The position numbers were made by a program, and so were the translations under genes. 64,000 nucleotides of DNA from F23-B02 sp963625655 (lineage in GTDB: Bacteria > Bacillota > Clostridia > Oscillospirales > Oscillospiraceae). The stretch covers positions 21,567-85,566 of the forward strand of contig CAVFTS010000002.1 of assembly GCA_963625655.1 (NCBI GenBank), in the 5' to 3' direction. Numbering within the stretch: position 1 is the stretch's first letter; each line of letters opens with the position of its first letter. Shown here piece after piece: positions 42,742 to 50,203 of the stretch. The notes under the pieces are model-generated. The model had not been told where the DNA came from. It worked only from the letters and a program-made list of their open reading frames with translations, and did no database searches.

Positions 42742-43182
42742 TTACTCTGCCTCGACCACGCCGTCGTCCTTGACGGTGACGGTCATGCCGGTCTTGACGT
42801 AGTCAAGAAACTCGTCGCCGAGCATATCCACGACGGGCATCTTTGCGTCCGTCCAAACGTCGCCGAGGATTGCGCCCGACGCCGCAAGGGAGTCGATCTC
42901 CTTGCTGAACAGCATACAGGCGGGCTGCTTCCCGGAGGAGCAGACCGTGAACAGGACCATGCCGCCGGTGGTGGAGCCGATGGTCATGGGCAGGCACAGC
43001 GCCTTGCCGATCATGGGCTTTTTGTACAGCTCCTCGTTATTCTGATCGCCGCACTTCATCTTTTTGTCGCCGAACATCATACCCATTTGGTACGACGCAA
43101 GGGTGTTGAAGCCGCCGTGAGACACGAGCGCCTCTGCGGTGCAGGTGCCGGGGACTACCACCCGGCCTTTGAAAGTCTTCAT
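42742..43182 (-). CDS. Aconitase X small (swivel, DUF126) subunit
   Basis: A 146-residue swivelling-domain subunit. The N-terminal FKGRVVVPGTCTAEALVS with its serine-loop region and the GSTTGGMVLF block are typical of DUF126. Together with the large subunit it forms a two-component aconitase-X-type dehydratase. Characterised members include bacterial cis-3-hydroxy-L-proline dehydratase and archaeal phosphomevalonate dehydratase. Its ATG overlaps the large-subunit stop by 4 bp (ATGA), which fixes the start at 43182. The gene order large-small with overlap is usual for the split form. Confidence 0.92.
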   Translation of the reverse strand: MKTFKGRVVVPGTCTAEALVSHGGFNTLASYQMGMMFGDKKMKCGDQNNEELYKKPMIGKALCLPMTIGSTTGGMVLFTVCSSGKQPACMLFSKEIDSLAASGAILGDVWTDAKMPVVDMLGDEFLDYVKTGMTVTVKDDGVVEAE

Positions 43183-44462
43183 TTCTTTTCCTCCCTCCGG
43201 CTTGTGATGGTGTGCAGGATCTCCGCCTCGGTGTAGTAGCGGGCGCTGGTGTAGGTTCTGAGCTTGTTCGAGGAGGTGATGACCGCCTTCTTCTTGCACA
43301 GGGGATTGTTCATGTACATGAGCGGGCAGATGTAGCTCAAAACTATGCCTTGACGCTTGAGCTGCTTGTAGTACGGGGTCTTTTCAAACTCCTTGATGAC
43401 GGGGGTGGATGCGGTGAACACGGTCGGAACCGTGACCTTTTTAAGTCCGTTCTTGCGCAGCTCGGCTGCGACGTCCTCCGTCCAGCGGACAAGCTGTGCA
43501 TAGGTCATGTGCGGGCAGCCGACGAAGCAAAGCTCCGGTGCGGCATCGGGATCCTTCCAAATGACCGGGTACTCGGACTTCACACGCTCAAGCTCCGCAT
43601 CGTCGATGACGTAGACCTTTGCGCCCTCGGCGATGATGCTCTCGCCCTGCTCGACCGCCTCCGGCGTGAGGTTTTCGATGTGGTACAGACCCACGGCACC
43701 GTTGGATGCCGTCGCTGCGCCGAAGTCCTTGAGGTAGGCGCAGGTATCGTCGTTAAGCTCGGTGCCTATCCACTTGTCGAGCCCCTTGACGTAGGGAACC
43801 TCCTCCATGACCTTCATGCCGATGGCGGAGCCTAATAGCTGCGCTTCCGGCTTCTTCGTGCATTTAAGCTCGACGACCCACGTCGCCTTGCGGTTTTCGT
43901 CGAGCAGCAGACCGAATTCGGGGACGAAGCCGGCAATGGAACCCATAAGCTCGATCATACCGGAGTTGCGGTTGCACCTTGCGCCCAAAACGGAGTTTGC
44001 GTACACGACGGCGGAGGACTCCGCCCACGACAGCACCTCGCCCTTCCCGGGCTTGTTGCCGACCTGATCGAGGTAGCAGGTGCAGGTGTAGTCGTCATCG
44101 TTCGTGATGCCGAGCTTGCGGAGCTGCTCCTCGTACATATCCTGCTCCGTGTACATGAATTTCTTGAACACAAGGTCCTCAATGAGGGAGCTGGGTACGT
44201 TCCTGTCGAGGGGCTTGGGGTCGGCGGTGAACTTCTGATCGGAGATAAGCCCTGCGTCGATTATCTCCTGATACAGCTTGTACACCGGCTTCATGACTTT
44301 AAGACCGAAGCTGATGACGGTATGTCCGTACTCCGAGCTTATCGGCACCATCCTTTCGGCGCCGAAGGTCTCTCCGTACATGACGAGCGTCTTGACGACC
44401 TTTGCCATGGTTTCGCCCTTTTCGCCGTTCAGCATCGCCTGCTGTTCGGGGGTCAGTTTCAT
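43179..44462 (-). CDS. Aconitase X catalytic (DUF521) subunit
   Basis: A 427-residue catalytic subunit of aconitase X. It begins KLTPEQQAMLNGEKGETMAK, the standard family start, and contains metal-cluster cysteines in ARCNRNSG, FVGCPHMTYAQL and the C-terminal CPLMYMNNPLC. Which substrate is dehydrated here is uncertain. In bacteria cis-3-hydroxy-L-proline is the best-known case, but no proline-catabolic gene lies nearby. ATG at 44462 is chosen. A TTG immediately before it has slightly better spacing to GGGAAG. The promoter contains a perfect palindrome, so expression is probably ligand-controlled. Confidence 0.93.
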   Translation of the reverse strand: MKLTPEQQAMLNGEKGETMAKVVKTLVMYGETFGAERMVPISSEYGHTVISFGLKVMKPVYKLYQEIIDAGLISDQKFTADPKPLDRNVPSSLIEDLVFKKFMYTEQDMYEEQLRKLGITNDDDYTCTCYLDQVGNKPGKGEVLSWAESSAVVYANSVLGARCNRNSGMIELMGSIAGFVPEFGLLLDENRKATWVVELKCTKKPEAQLLGSAIGMKVMEEVPYVKGLDKWIGTELNDDTCAYLKDFGAATASNGAVGLYHIENLTPEAVEQGESIIAEGAKVYVIDDAELERVKSEYPVIWKDPDAAPELCFVGCPHMTYAQLVRWTEDVAAELRKNGLKKVTVPTVFTASTPVIKEFEKTPYYKQLKRQGIVLSYICPLMYMNNPLCKKKAVITSSNKLRTYTSARYYTEAEILHTITSRREEKK

Positions 44463-44511
44463 CAAAGCGGATCACTTCCCTTTCTCAAATCGTTACGGGT
44501 TTAACAATTAC

Positions 44512-44540
44512 ATTGTATACCATGTGTATGGTATTGTCAA
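44512..44540 (-). promoter_or_regulatory. Promoter and palindromic operator of the aconitase X operon
   Basis: On the minus strand, TTGACA (44535-44540), a 17-bp spacer and TACAAT (44512-44517). The spacer is filled by a perfect 7-bp inverted repeat ATACCAT-4-ATGGTAT (44517-44534), exactly where a repressor dimer would block RNA polymerase. No regulator gene is adjacent. Confidence 0.8.
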
Positions 44541-44564
44541 CAAATTGCCGCAGCCTGAGGGCGA

Positions 44565-44598
44565 CAAAAAACTGCGGCAAAGGACACTTTGCCGCAGT
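44565..44598 (-). terminator. Terminator of the membrane-anchored gene at 44610
   Basis: A perfect 12-bp stem ACTGCGGCAAAG / CTTTGCCGCAGT followed by TTTTTT on the minus strand. Confidence 0.9.
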
Positions 44599-44609
44599 GA
44601 GAAATGCTC

Positions 44610-45206
44610 TTATTTCTTAAACTCGACGGAGTCGAGGATGGCTCCGACTTCGGGGTGGGTGTACAGCTCCGCAACGGGGGTCTTGCAGTCGCCGTGCTTC
44701 AGTACGGTCACGAGAATGTAGCTGTAAGCGTCGCCCGGAATGGGGAGGCAGATGCGCATCTCGTTGCCGTCAAGATAGTGGATGCAGTCGATGCCGGCAT
44801 AGGTCACGGTGCCGAAGGCGTTGAACTTGTTCTTTATGCCCTCGCTCAGCTCCGCAAAGCCCTCACCGCTGTAATAGCCTGCGTATTCAAGCTGCATATC
44901 GACCTCGTCGCCGTAGATGACGGCAACGTGAGAGTCGCTGGAGTAGGTCAGAAATTCCTCGCCTATAACGTCAAAGCTCTGCTTGTCGCCGTCGTACTTT
45001 ACGCTGACGTCAACGGTGGATGCATCGCTGAAGCCGGAAACGAAGCTGTAAACGCCGGTCTTTGCATTTTTAATCTCCGCCTTTTTTGCGCCGCCCTTTG
45101 CGGGGGCGGAGGGCTTTTCGGCGTTTTTCTTGCCGGAAATGACCGCAACCGCAGCCGCAGCCGCCGCAGCGAGACCTATCGGAAGTGCTATTTGCCATGC
45201 TTTCAT
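44610..45206 (-). CDS. Membrane-anchored or secreted protein of unknown function
   Basis: A 198-residue protein with an N-terminal hydrophobic segment rich in alanine (IALPIGLAAAAAAAVAVIS), a basic/proline linker (about residues 25-45) and a beta-rich outer domain of about 150 residues (VSVKYDGDKQSFDVIG; YSYILVTVLKHGD). It resembles small secreted proteins of Firmicutes, but I cannot name a family. GGAGG lies 7 bases before the ATG at 45206. It is monocistronic with a strong terminator. Confidence 0.7.
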   Translation of the reverse strand: MKAWQIALPIGLAAAAAAAVAVISGKKNAEKPSAPAKGGAKKAEIKNAKTGVYSFVSGFSDASTVDVSVKYDGDKQSFDVIGEEFLTYSSDSHVAVIYGDEVDMQLEYAGYYSGEGFAELSEGIKNKFNAFGTVTYAGIDCIHYLDGNEMRICLPIPGDAYSYILVTVLKHGDCKTPVAELYTHPEVGAILDSVEFKK

Positions 45207-45303
45207 ATCGGTTCCTCCAATTAGCGCCGACACCCTTTGAATGTACGGCGAATTTTAGTTATTGTTAAGTATAACACAAAGAGTATATTTTGTAAATGCC
45301 GAC

Positions 45304-45332
45304 TTGCGTTAATGCCTTGGGACGTGTATAAT
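45304..45332 (+). promoter_or_regulatory. Promoter of azlCD
   Basis: TTGCGT (45304-45309), a 17-bp spacer and TATAAT (45327-45332), 35 bp before the ATG. Confidence 0.75.
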
Positions 45333-45366
45333 TTTTTCGCTTGAAAAAAAGAGGAGGAAAAGAGAA

Positions 45367-46074
45367 ATGAGCGGTAGCATAAAACGCAAAAGCCTTCGCT
45401 ATGCGTTTAAACGGAGCATACCTATAATGATAGGTTTTTTCCCGGTCGGCATCGCATACGGGATACTGATGCTTGAAGCGGGCTACGGATTTTTATGGTC
45501 GGCGGGATGCAGCGCAATAGTGTTTGCGGGCTCACTTCAGATGCTGATGGTCTCCTTCCTTGCGGGAGGGGTGCCGATACTTACCGTTGCGGTCACGGCG
45601 CTGCTTTTAAACAGCCGCCACATCTTCTACGGCATCTCGTTTATCGAGAAGTTTCGTGACTACGGGCCGTGGAAATACTTCCTTATATTCAGTCTTGCCG
45701 ACGAAAACTACTCGCTGCTTTGCTCACCGAACGACATGGAGGGTACCGACGAAAAGCTCGTGAACATTTACTCGTCTTTGCTCGTCTATAGCTACTGGAT
45801 ACTGTTCTCCGCCCTCGGCGGCATCTGCGGGCGCTTTATCACCTTCGACACCACCGGCATAGACTTTGCGCTCACCGCACTGTTCACCGTGATACTGATA
45901 GAGCAGCTGAAGGGGACGAAAAGTAAGCTTCCCGCAGTCATGGCGGCGGTCTGCGCCGTGCTGTGTATCCTGATATTCGGGGCGTCAAACTTCCTGCTGC
46001 CGTCGCTCACCGCAACGGTTGCCGTTTTGATGCTGCTGCGTCCTGTGCTTGAGGGAAGGGAGGCGGCGAAATGA
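45367..46074 (+). CDS. azlC: AzlC family branched-chain amino acid exporter, large subunit
   Basis: A 235-residue membrane protein with about six to seven helices. The family start FKRSIPIMIGFFPVGIAYGILM and the central SRHIFYGISFIEKF are characteristic of AzlC/YgaZ. With AzlD it exports branched-chain amino acids or analogues such as azaleucine. AGGAGG lies right before the ATG at 45367. The stop overlaps azlD by 4 bp. Confidence 0.92.
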   Translation: MSGSIKRKSLRYAFKRSIPIMIGFFPVGIAYGILMLEAGYGFLWSAGCSAIVFAGSLQMLMVSFLAGGVPILTVAVTALLLNSRHIFYGISFIEKFRDYGPWKYFLIFSLADENYSLLCSPNDMEGTDEKLVNIYSSLLVYSYWILFSALGGICGRFITFDTTGIDFALTALFTVILIEQLKGTKSKLPAVMAAVCAVLCILIFGASNFLLPSLTATVAVLMLLRPVLEGREAAK

Positions 46075-46400
46075 GCATTTCCGTGGGTGAATCCCTGCTT
46101 ATAATTGCGGTCTGCGCCGCCTGCACCTTTGCCGAAAGACTGCTGCCCTTCGTGGTGTTCGGCAGCCGCAAGGTGCCGGGTGCCGTGCGCTACCTCGGCA
46201 ATATGCTGCCGCCCGCAGTCATGGCGACGCTCGTGGTCTACTGTCTCCGCAACACGGACTTTTCCGCCGCAGCAGGCTTTCTGCCGCAGCTCATTTCCGT
46301 TGCGGTGACGGCGGCGCTGCATCTTCTGCGCCGCAACACGATGCTCAGCGTCGTCGGCGGCACCGCCTGCTATATGCTGCTGGTGCAGCTCGTGTTCTAA
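46071..46400 (+). CDS. azlD: AzlD family branched-chain amino acid exporter, small subunit
   Basis: A 109-residue protein with about four membrane helices, matching AzlD/YgaH. The conserved CTFAERLLPFVVFG and the VRYLGNMLPPAVMATLVVY block are present. It is coupled to azlC by an ATGA overlap. The two together form the exporter. Confidence 0.92.
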   Translation: MSISVGESLLIIAVCAACTFAERLLPFVVFGSRKVPGAVRYLGNMLPPAVMATLVVYCLRNTDFSAAAGFLPQLISVAVTAALHLLRRNTMLSVVGGTACYMLLVQLVF

Positions 46401-46407
46401 AAAAGTA

Positions 46408-46436
46408 CTGACAAGCAGTGCGAACTGTGGTATAAT
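46408..46436 (+). promoter_or_regulatory. Promoter of the membrane-lipid gene cluster
   Basis: CTGACA (46408-46413), a 17-bp spacer and TATAAT (46431-46436), about 57 bp before the ATG at 46493. Confidence 0.7.
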
Positions 46437-46492
46437 ATTTTATTGCGGATCTGCGCATGAGATAAAGCGCAAATTTTCTTCAAGGGCTTTCT

Positions 46493-47545
46493 ATGAAAAA
46501 ACGTTCAAAAGCCGTGTCTTGGCTGATTATTCTTCTTGCGCTCAGTGCGCTCACAATTTATATAATCGTGTCCTCGAACGACGGCTTTTCGTTTGATAAA
46601 TTTCTGAACTGCCTCGAAACGATCTCACCCGCTTGGTTCGTGTCGGCGATTGCCTGCGCCTTCGGCTTTATCTACTTCGAAGGGGCTGCGCTGCGCTGCA
46701 TATGTCACCGCCTCGGCTGTGACTTCAAGCGTGGCAGGGCGACGGTCTATGCCGCAACGGACATATATTTTTCCGACATAACGCCGTCCGCTGCCGGAGG
46801 ACAGCCCGCAGCCATGCTGCTCATGATGCAGGACGGCATACCCGGAGCCGTCGCCGCCATTGCGCTCGTTTTGAATCTTGCGATGTACACGCTGGCGATA
46901 CTTGTTTTGAGCCTTGCCGCCTTTTTGCTCAACTTCGATATGTTCCTCGGCTTTGACTTTCCGGCGCAGCTTTTAATCGGCATCGGCGGAGTGGTGCAGG
47001 TGGCGTTTATCGTGCTGTTTGCGATGTGCGTGTTTAAGAAATCGCTTGTACACTCGCTTGCGGCATTCATACTCAGACTGCTGTGCAGGCTCCGCATTTT
47101 GAAGGATTACGAGGCACGCCTTGTGAAGCTTGACGCCTCGGTAGAGCAATACAACAAATGCGGGGAGCTTATCCGCCACGAGTACGGCTTCATGCTCAAG
47201 GTGTTTCTGCTGAATGTCGCCCAGCGTATGAGCGTCATATGCGTTGCGCTGTGCGTGTTTTTGGGCAGCGGCGGGAGCCTTGAAATGCTTGACGCCGCAT
47301 TTTCCGCACAGACCCTTGCGGTACTCGGCTCGAATGCCGTGCCGCTGCCGGGCGCAGTCGGCGTCGTGGATTACATTTTCCTCACGGGCTTTGAGACCAT
47401 CGTCTCCGACCCCGTGAGCGTGGAGCTTATAAGCAGGGGGCTGTCCTTCTACGCAAGCTTTATTTTCTGCGGGATAGTGTTCCTTGTCGAGATGGCGGTC
47501 AGAAAAATAAGAACCGGCAAAGACGCCGGAGAAAGTCAGGATTGA
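46493..47545 (+). CDS. Lysylphosphatidylglycerol synthase TM-region (UPF0104) family protein
   Basis: A 350-residue polytopic membrane protein with about eight helices of the MprF flippase-like family. Recognisable blocks are FIYFEGAALRCICHRLG, the loop DIYFSDITPSAAGGQPAAM, and LGSNAVPLPGAVGVVDY near the end. It lacks the cytosolic aminoacyl-transferase domain of full MprF, so it may flip or transport a lipid rather than synthesise lysyl-PG. It is followed after 3 bp by phosphatidylserine decarboxylase, then a TVP38/DedA-like protein, which supports a role in phospholipid handling. Confidence 0.88.
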   Translation: MKKRSKAVSWLIILLALSALTIYIIVSSNDGFSFDKFLNCLETISPAWFVSAIACAFGFIYFEGAALRCICHRLGCDFKRGRATVYAATDIYFSDITPSAAGGQPAAMLLMMQDGIPGAVAAIALVLNLAMYTLAILVLSLAAFLLNFDMFLGFDFPAQLLIGIGGVVQVAFIVLFAMCVFKKSLVHSLAAFILRLLCRLRILKDYEARLVKLDASVEQYNKCGELIRHEYGFMLKVFLLNVAQRMSVICVALCVFLGSGGSLEMLDAAFSAQTLAVLGSNAVPLPGAVGVVDYIFLTGFETIVSDPVSVELISRGLSFYASFIFCGIVFLVEMAVRKIRTGKDAGESQD

Positions 47546-47548
47546 GCC

Positions 47549-48382
47549 ATGCCGGAAAACAAGACCATGACACGGTCGCTCTCATATTTCTATACGAAAA
47601 AGCTCGGCGCACCTCCGAGACGTGTGATAACCACACCCATAGTGACGGCGGTTGCCGGAAAATATATGGATACGCCGGTGTCGAAGCTGCATATCCGCCG
47701 CTTCGTGCGGAAAAACGACCTTGATCTCAGCGAGTACCGAACCGAAAAGTACAGCTGCTTCAACGACTTTTTCACGAGACAGATAAAGCCGGAGGCACGC
47801 CCCGTCGATATGCGCCCCGAAAAGCTCATCTCCCCCTGCGACGGTCACCTTTCGGCGTACAGGATAGGCAACGACTCTGTGTTTAACATAAAAGACAGCT
47901 ATTACAGAGTCAGCGACCTTGTAAACAGCCGATTTATTGCGGACGAGTATTTGGACGGATACTGCCTTGTGTTCCGCCTCGGCGTTGAAAATTATCACCG
48001 CTACTGCTATATCGACAACGGCACCAAGAGCGTAAACTTCCGCATAAGGGGACGCTACAACCCCGTGCAGCCCATAGTCGTCAACAACCACCCCGTGTTC
48101 ACTCAGAACACGAGGGAGTATACCATCATGCAGACGGATAACTTCGGCACCGTCGTGCAGATCGAGGTCGGCGCCTGCCTTGTCGGAAAGATCGTGAACC
48201 ACAGTGAGGCGGGGCGCATCTATAAGGGTACCGAAAAGGGATTGTTCCAGTTCGGCGGCTCGACCATTGTGCTGCTGATGAAAAAGGGCAGCGTTAAGCT
48301 GCCCGAAAGATACTTTGTCGCCACCTCGCAGGGTACCGAGACCGACGTGAAATACGGTCAGGCGATAGGAGAAAAAGCATAA
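47549..48382 (+). CDS. psd: Phosphatidylserine decarboxylase proenzyme
   Basis: A 277-residue membrane-associated enzyme that converts phosphatidylserine to phosphatidylethanolamine. The self-cleavage site appears as FGGST (family LGST), where the Ser becomes the pyruvoyl group. The upstream SPCDGHLSAYRI, FRLGVENYHRYCYID and the His-containing loop HPVFTQNTREY match the Psd-II-like type. Length is normal for a short Psd. It works with PssA encoded at 42066. It is cotranscribed with an LPG-synthase-TM protein and a TVP38 protein. Confidence 0.93.
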   Translation: MPENKTMTRSLSYFYTKKLGAPPRRVITTPIVTAVAGKYMDTPVSKLHIRRFVRKNDLDLSEYRTEKYSCFNDFFTRQIKPEARPVDMRPEKLISPCDGHLSAYRIGNDSVFNIKDSYYRVSDLVNSRFIADEYLDGYCLVFRLGVENYHRYCYIDNGTKSVNFRIRGRYNPVQPIVVNNHPVFTQNTREYTIMQTDNFGTVVQIEVGACLVGKIVNHSEAGRIYKGTEKGLFQFGGSTIVLLMKKGSVKLPERYFVATSQGTETDVKYGQAIGEKA

Positions 48383-49108
48383 ATGACCCATGATATGAGC
48401 GAAAAACAGAGAAAGACATTCGGCGTCGTCGCAATCGTCGTTTTCGCTGCGGTGAGCGTGCTTTTCGTCGTGTTTGCGGGAAAGCCCATCATCGAGTTCG
48501 CATCGGAACCGGAGCAGTTCCGCGCGTGGGTGCGGGAGTACGGCGTCTGGGGCATGCTGGGCTTTGTCGGCATGGTGTTTTTGCAGACCTTCTTTGCGTT
48601 CATCCCCGGCGAACCCTTTGAGCTTGTCGCAGGCTACGCCTTCGGCAGCATACCCGGACTTCTGCTGTGCATCGCCGGAGAGGTGCTGGGCAGCGTTGCG
48701 GTCTTTGCCTTCGTGCGCTACTTCGGCATGAAGGTCGTCGAGATCTTCTTCTCGAAGGAGAAAATTCAGGAGCTTAAATTCCTGAAGGAGACCGAGAAGC
48801 GGGATGTCATCTTCTTTCTCATATTCATGCTTCCCGGCACGCCGAAGGATCTTCTGTGCTACTTTGCGGGGCTTACCGACATAAAGTGGCGGACGTGGCT
48901 TATAATCTGCTCCGTCGGCAGGATACCGTCCGTCATCACCTCGACCCTCGGCGGCAATGCGATGAACCGGCAAAACTACGGCTTTGCCGTGCTGGTGTTC
49001 GGAGTGACGCTTGCCCTGTCGGGTGCGGGACTTCTCATATACAAGGCGATATGCCGCCGCAACGAAAAAGGGCAGGAGGAGATTGATAATGAGCGCCGAG
49101 AAAATTGA
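48383..49108 (+). CDS. TVP38/TMEM64 (DedA-superfamily) membrane protein
   Basis: A 241-residue protein with about five to six helices of the TVP38/TMEM64 family, now linked in bacteria to lipid scrambling or flipping. The hallmark FIPGEPFELVAGYAFGSIPGLLLCI is present, and the re-entrant PGTPKDLLCYFAGLT follows. The start is the ATG directly after the psd stop, with GGAG 11 bases upstream. An ATG four codons later is possible. It overlaps the rhodanese gene by 20 bp. Confidence 0.9.
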   Translation: MTHDMSEKQRKTFGVVAIVVFAAVSVLFVVFAGKPIIEFASEPEQFRAWVREYGVWGMLGFVGMVFLQTFFAFIPGEPFELVAGYAFGSIPGLLLCIAGEVLGSVAVFAFVRYFGMKVVEIFFSKEKIQELKFLKETEKRDVIFFLIFMLPGTPKDLLCYFAGLTDIKWRTWLIICSVGRIPSVITSTLGGNAMNRQNYGFAVLVFGVTLALSGAGLLIYKAICRRNEKGQEEIDNERREN

Positions 49109-49400
49109 TTTTGAACGTGCAAAGGAGCTTCTCGACAGCGACAAAAGCTGCCTTATGGTGGACGTGCGCGAGGAAGAGGAGTATATAACGGGTCATGCGG
49201 AGAATGCTCTGCTTTTCCCGGTTGACGATATTGACGAGGCGTCGGCGGCGATGCTGCTGCCGGACAAAAACCGACCGATAATACTCTACTGCCGTTCGGG
49301 CAGACGGAGTGCGGAGGCGGCCGAGAAGCTGTCGAAGCTCGGCTACACGAAGCTGTACGACGTCGGAAGTCTCATCGGCTGGCCATACGGAATGGAATAA
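49089..49400 (+). CDS. Rhodanese-like domain protein
   Basis: A 103-residue single-domain rhodanese. The active-site loop is YCRSGRRS with the sulfur-carrying Cys, and the CH2A-type strand VDVREEEEYITGHAENALLFP is clear. It probably carries persulfide sulfur in the cytoplasm. The ATG at 49089 has AGGAGG 7 bases upstream and lies inside the end of the TVP38 gene. Its role beside lipid genes is not obvious. Confidence 0.92.
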   Translation: MSAEKIDFERAKELLDSDKSCLMVDVREEEEYITGHAENALLFPVDDIDEASAAMLLPDKNRPIILYCRSGRRSAEAAEKLSKLGYTKLYDVGSLIGWPYGME

Positions 49401-49403
49401 AAA

Positions 49404-49438
49404 ATAAAAAACGGAGGATCGTGGTCCTCCGTTTTTTA
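49404..49438. terminator. Bidirectional terminator
   Basis: AAAAAACGGAGGA / TCCTCCGTTTTTT stem between the rhodanese and PIG-L genes, which converge here. Confidence 0.9.
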
Positions 49439-49441
49439 CAT

Positions 49442-50203
49442 TCAGATGAAGTCCGACTCCGGCATACAGTGCATTCCGAGTGCGCTTATGCAGCGGAAGC
49501 CCTCGGCGTGAAGCGCAAAGCGGCGCAGACCGAAATCGACGGAGCGCAGCCGCAGATAAAGCGCCAGCGCCTTGCCCGCAGCCTTATCAAACTGGCTCAA
49601 ATGGCAGTCGAGAACCGAGGAAAGCTGAGCTTTAAACAGCGCCTCGTCGGTTTTTACATAGCGGTTCGGTCTTGCCGTCATGTAATATGCGATGCCCTTG
49701 ACGGGTGCGGATACGGCGCCCATGTGCGCCACAACGCCGGAGTACGGCGCAAAGTAGGCGGCTCTTGCCGCCGCCCTTCCCACACGCAGGTGGTCGGTGT
49801 GGCACTCGCTTGCGACACAGGGGTCGGGCGCAAAAACAAGGTCGGGTGCAAAGTCGCCGATGACCCCGGCAATGCCCCGGCAAAGCTCCTCCTCGGAGTA
49901 AAAGCCGCCGTCGCAAAGCTCAAGAAAGCGAAGGTCGCTCACACCGAGAAGCTCTGCCGACTTTTGAGCCTCGGCACGGCGAAGGGGTATAAGCTCCTCC
50001 GGCGGTACGGTCTCGGAGCCGTACCTGCCGTCGGTGCAGACAAGAAAGCAGACTGCCTTTCCTGCGGCGGCAAGCTTTGCCGCCGTCGCTCCCGCACCGA
50101 TCTCAATGTCGTCGGGGTGCGGCCCGATAAACAGGAAGCGCTCGCACTTTTCGATCTCCGGCGGCGGAGACGCAAAACGCAGAGCAAAACTCGTAAGACT
50201 CAT
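49442..50203 (-). CDS. PIG-L family LmbE-like deacetylase
   Basis: A 253-residue zinc-dependent deacetylase of the PIG-L/BshB/MshB group, acting on N-acetylglucosamine-type sugars or conjugates. The zinc motif HPDD occurs in FIGPHPDDIEIGAGAT and the third ligand region in ECHTDHLRVG. A typical later stretch is SEPVPPEELIPLRRAEA-like (VPPEELIPLRRAEAQKS). The start overlaps the symporter gene by 4 bp (ATGA), so a sugar taken up by the symporter may be its substrate. That link is inference. Confidence 0.9.
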   Translation of the reverse strand: MSLTSFALRFASPPPEIEKCERFLFIGPHPDDIEIGAGATAAKLAAAGKAVCFLVCTDGRYGSETVPPEELIPLRRAEAQKSAELLGVSDLRFLELCDGGFYSEEELCRGIAGVIGDFAPDLVFAPDPCVASECHTDHLRVGRAAARAAYFAPYSGVVAHMGAVSAPVKGIAYYMTARPNRYVKTDEALFKAQLSSVLDCHLSQFDKAAGKALALYLRLRSVDFGLRRFALHAEGFRCISALGMHCMPESDFI

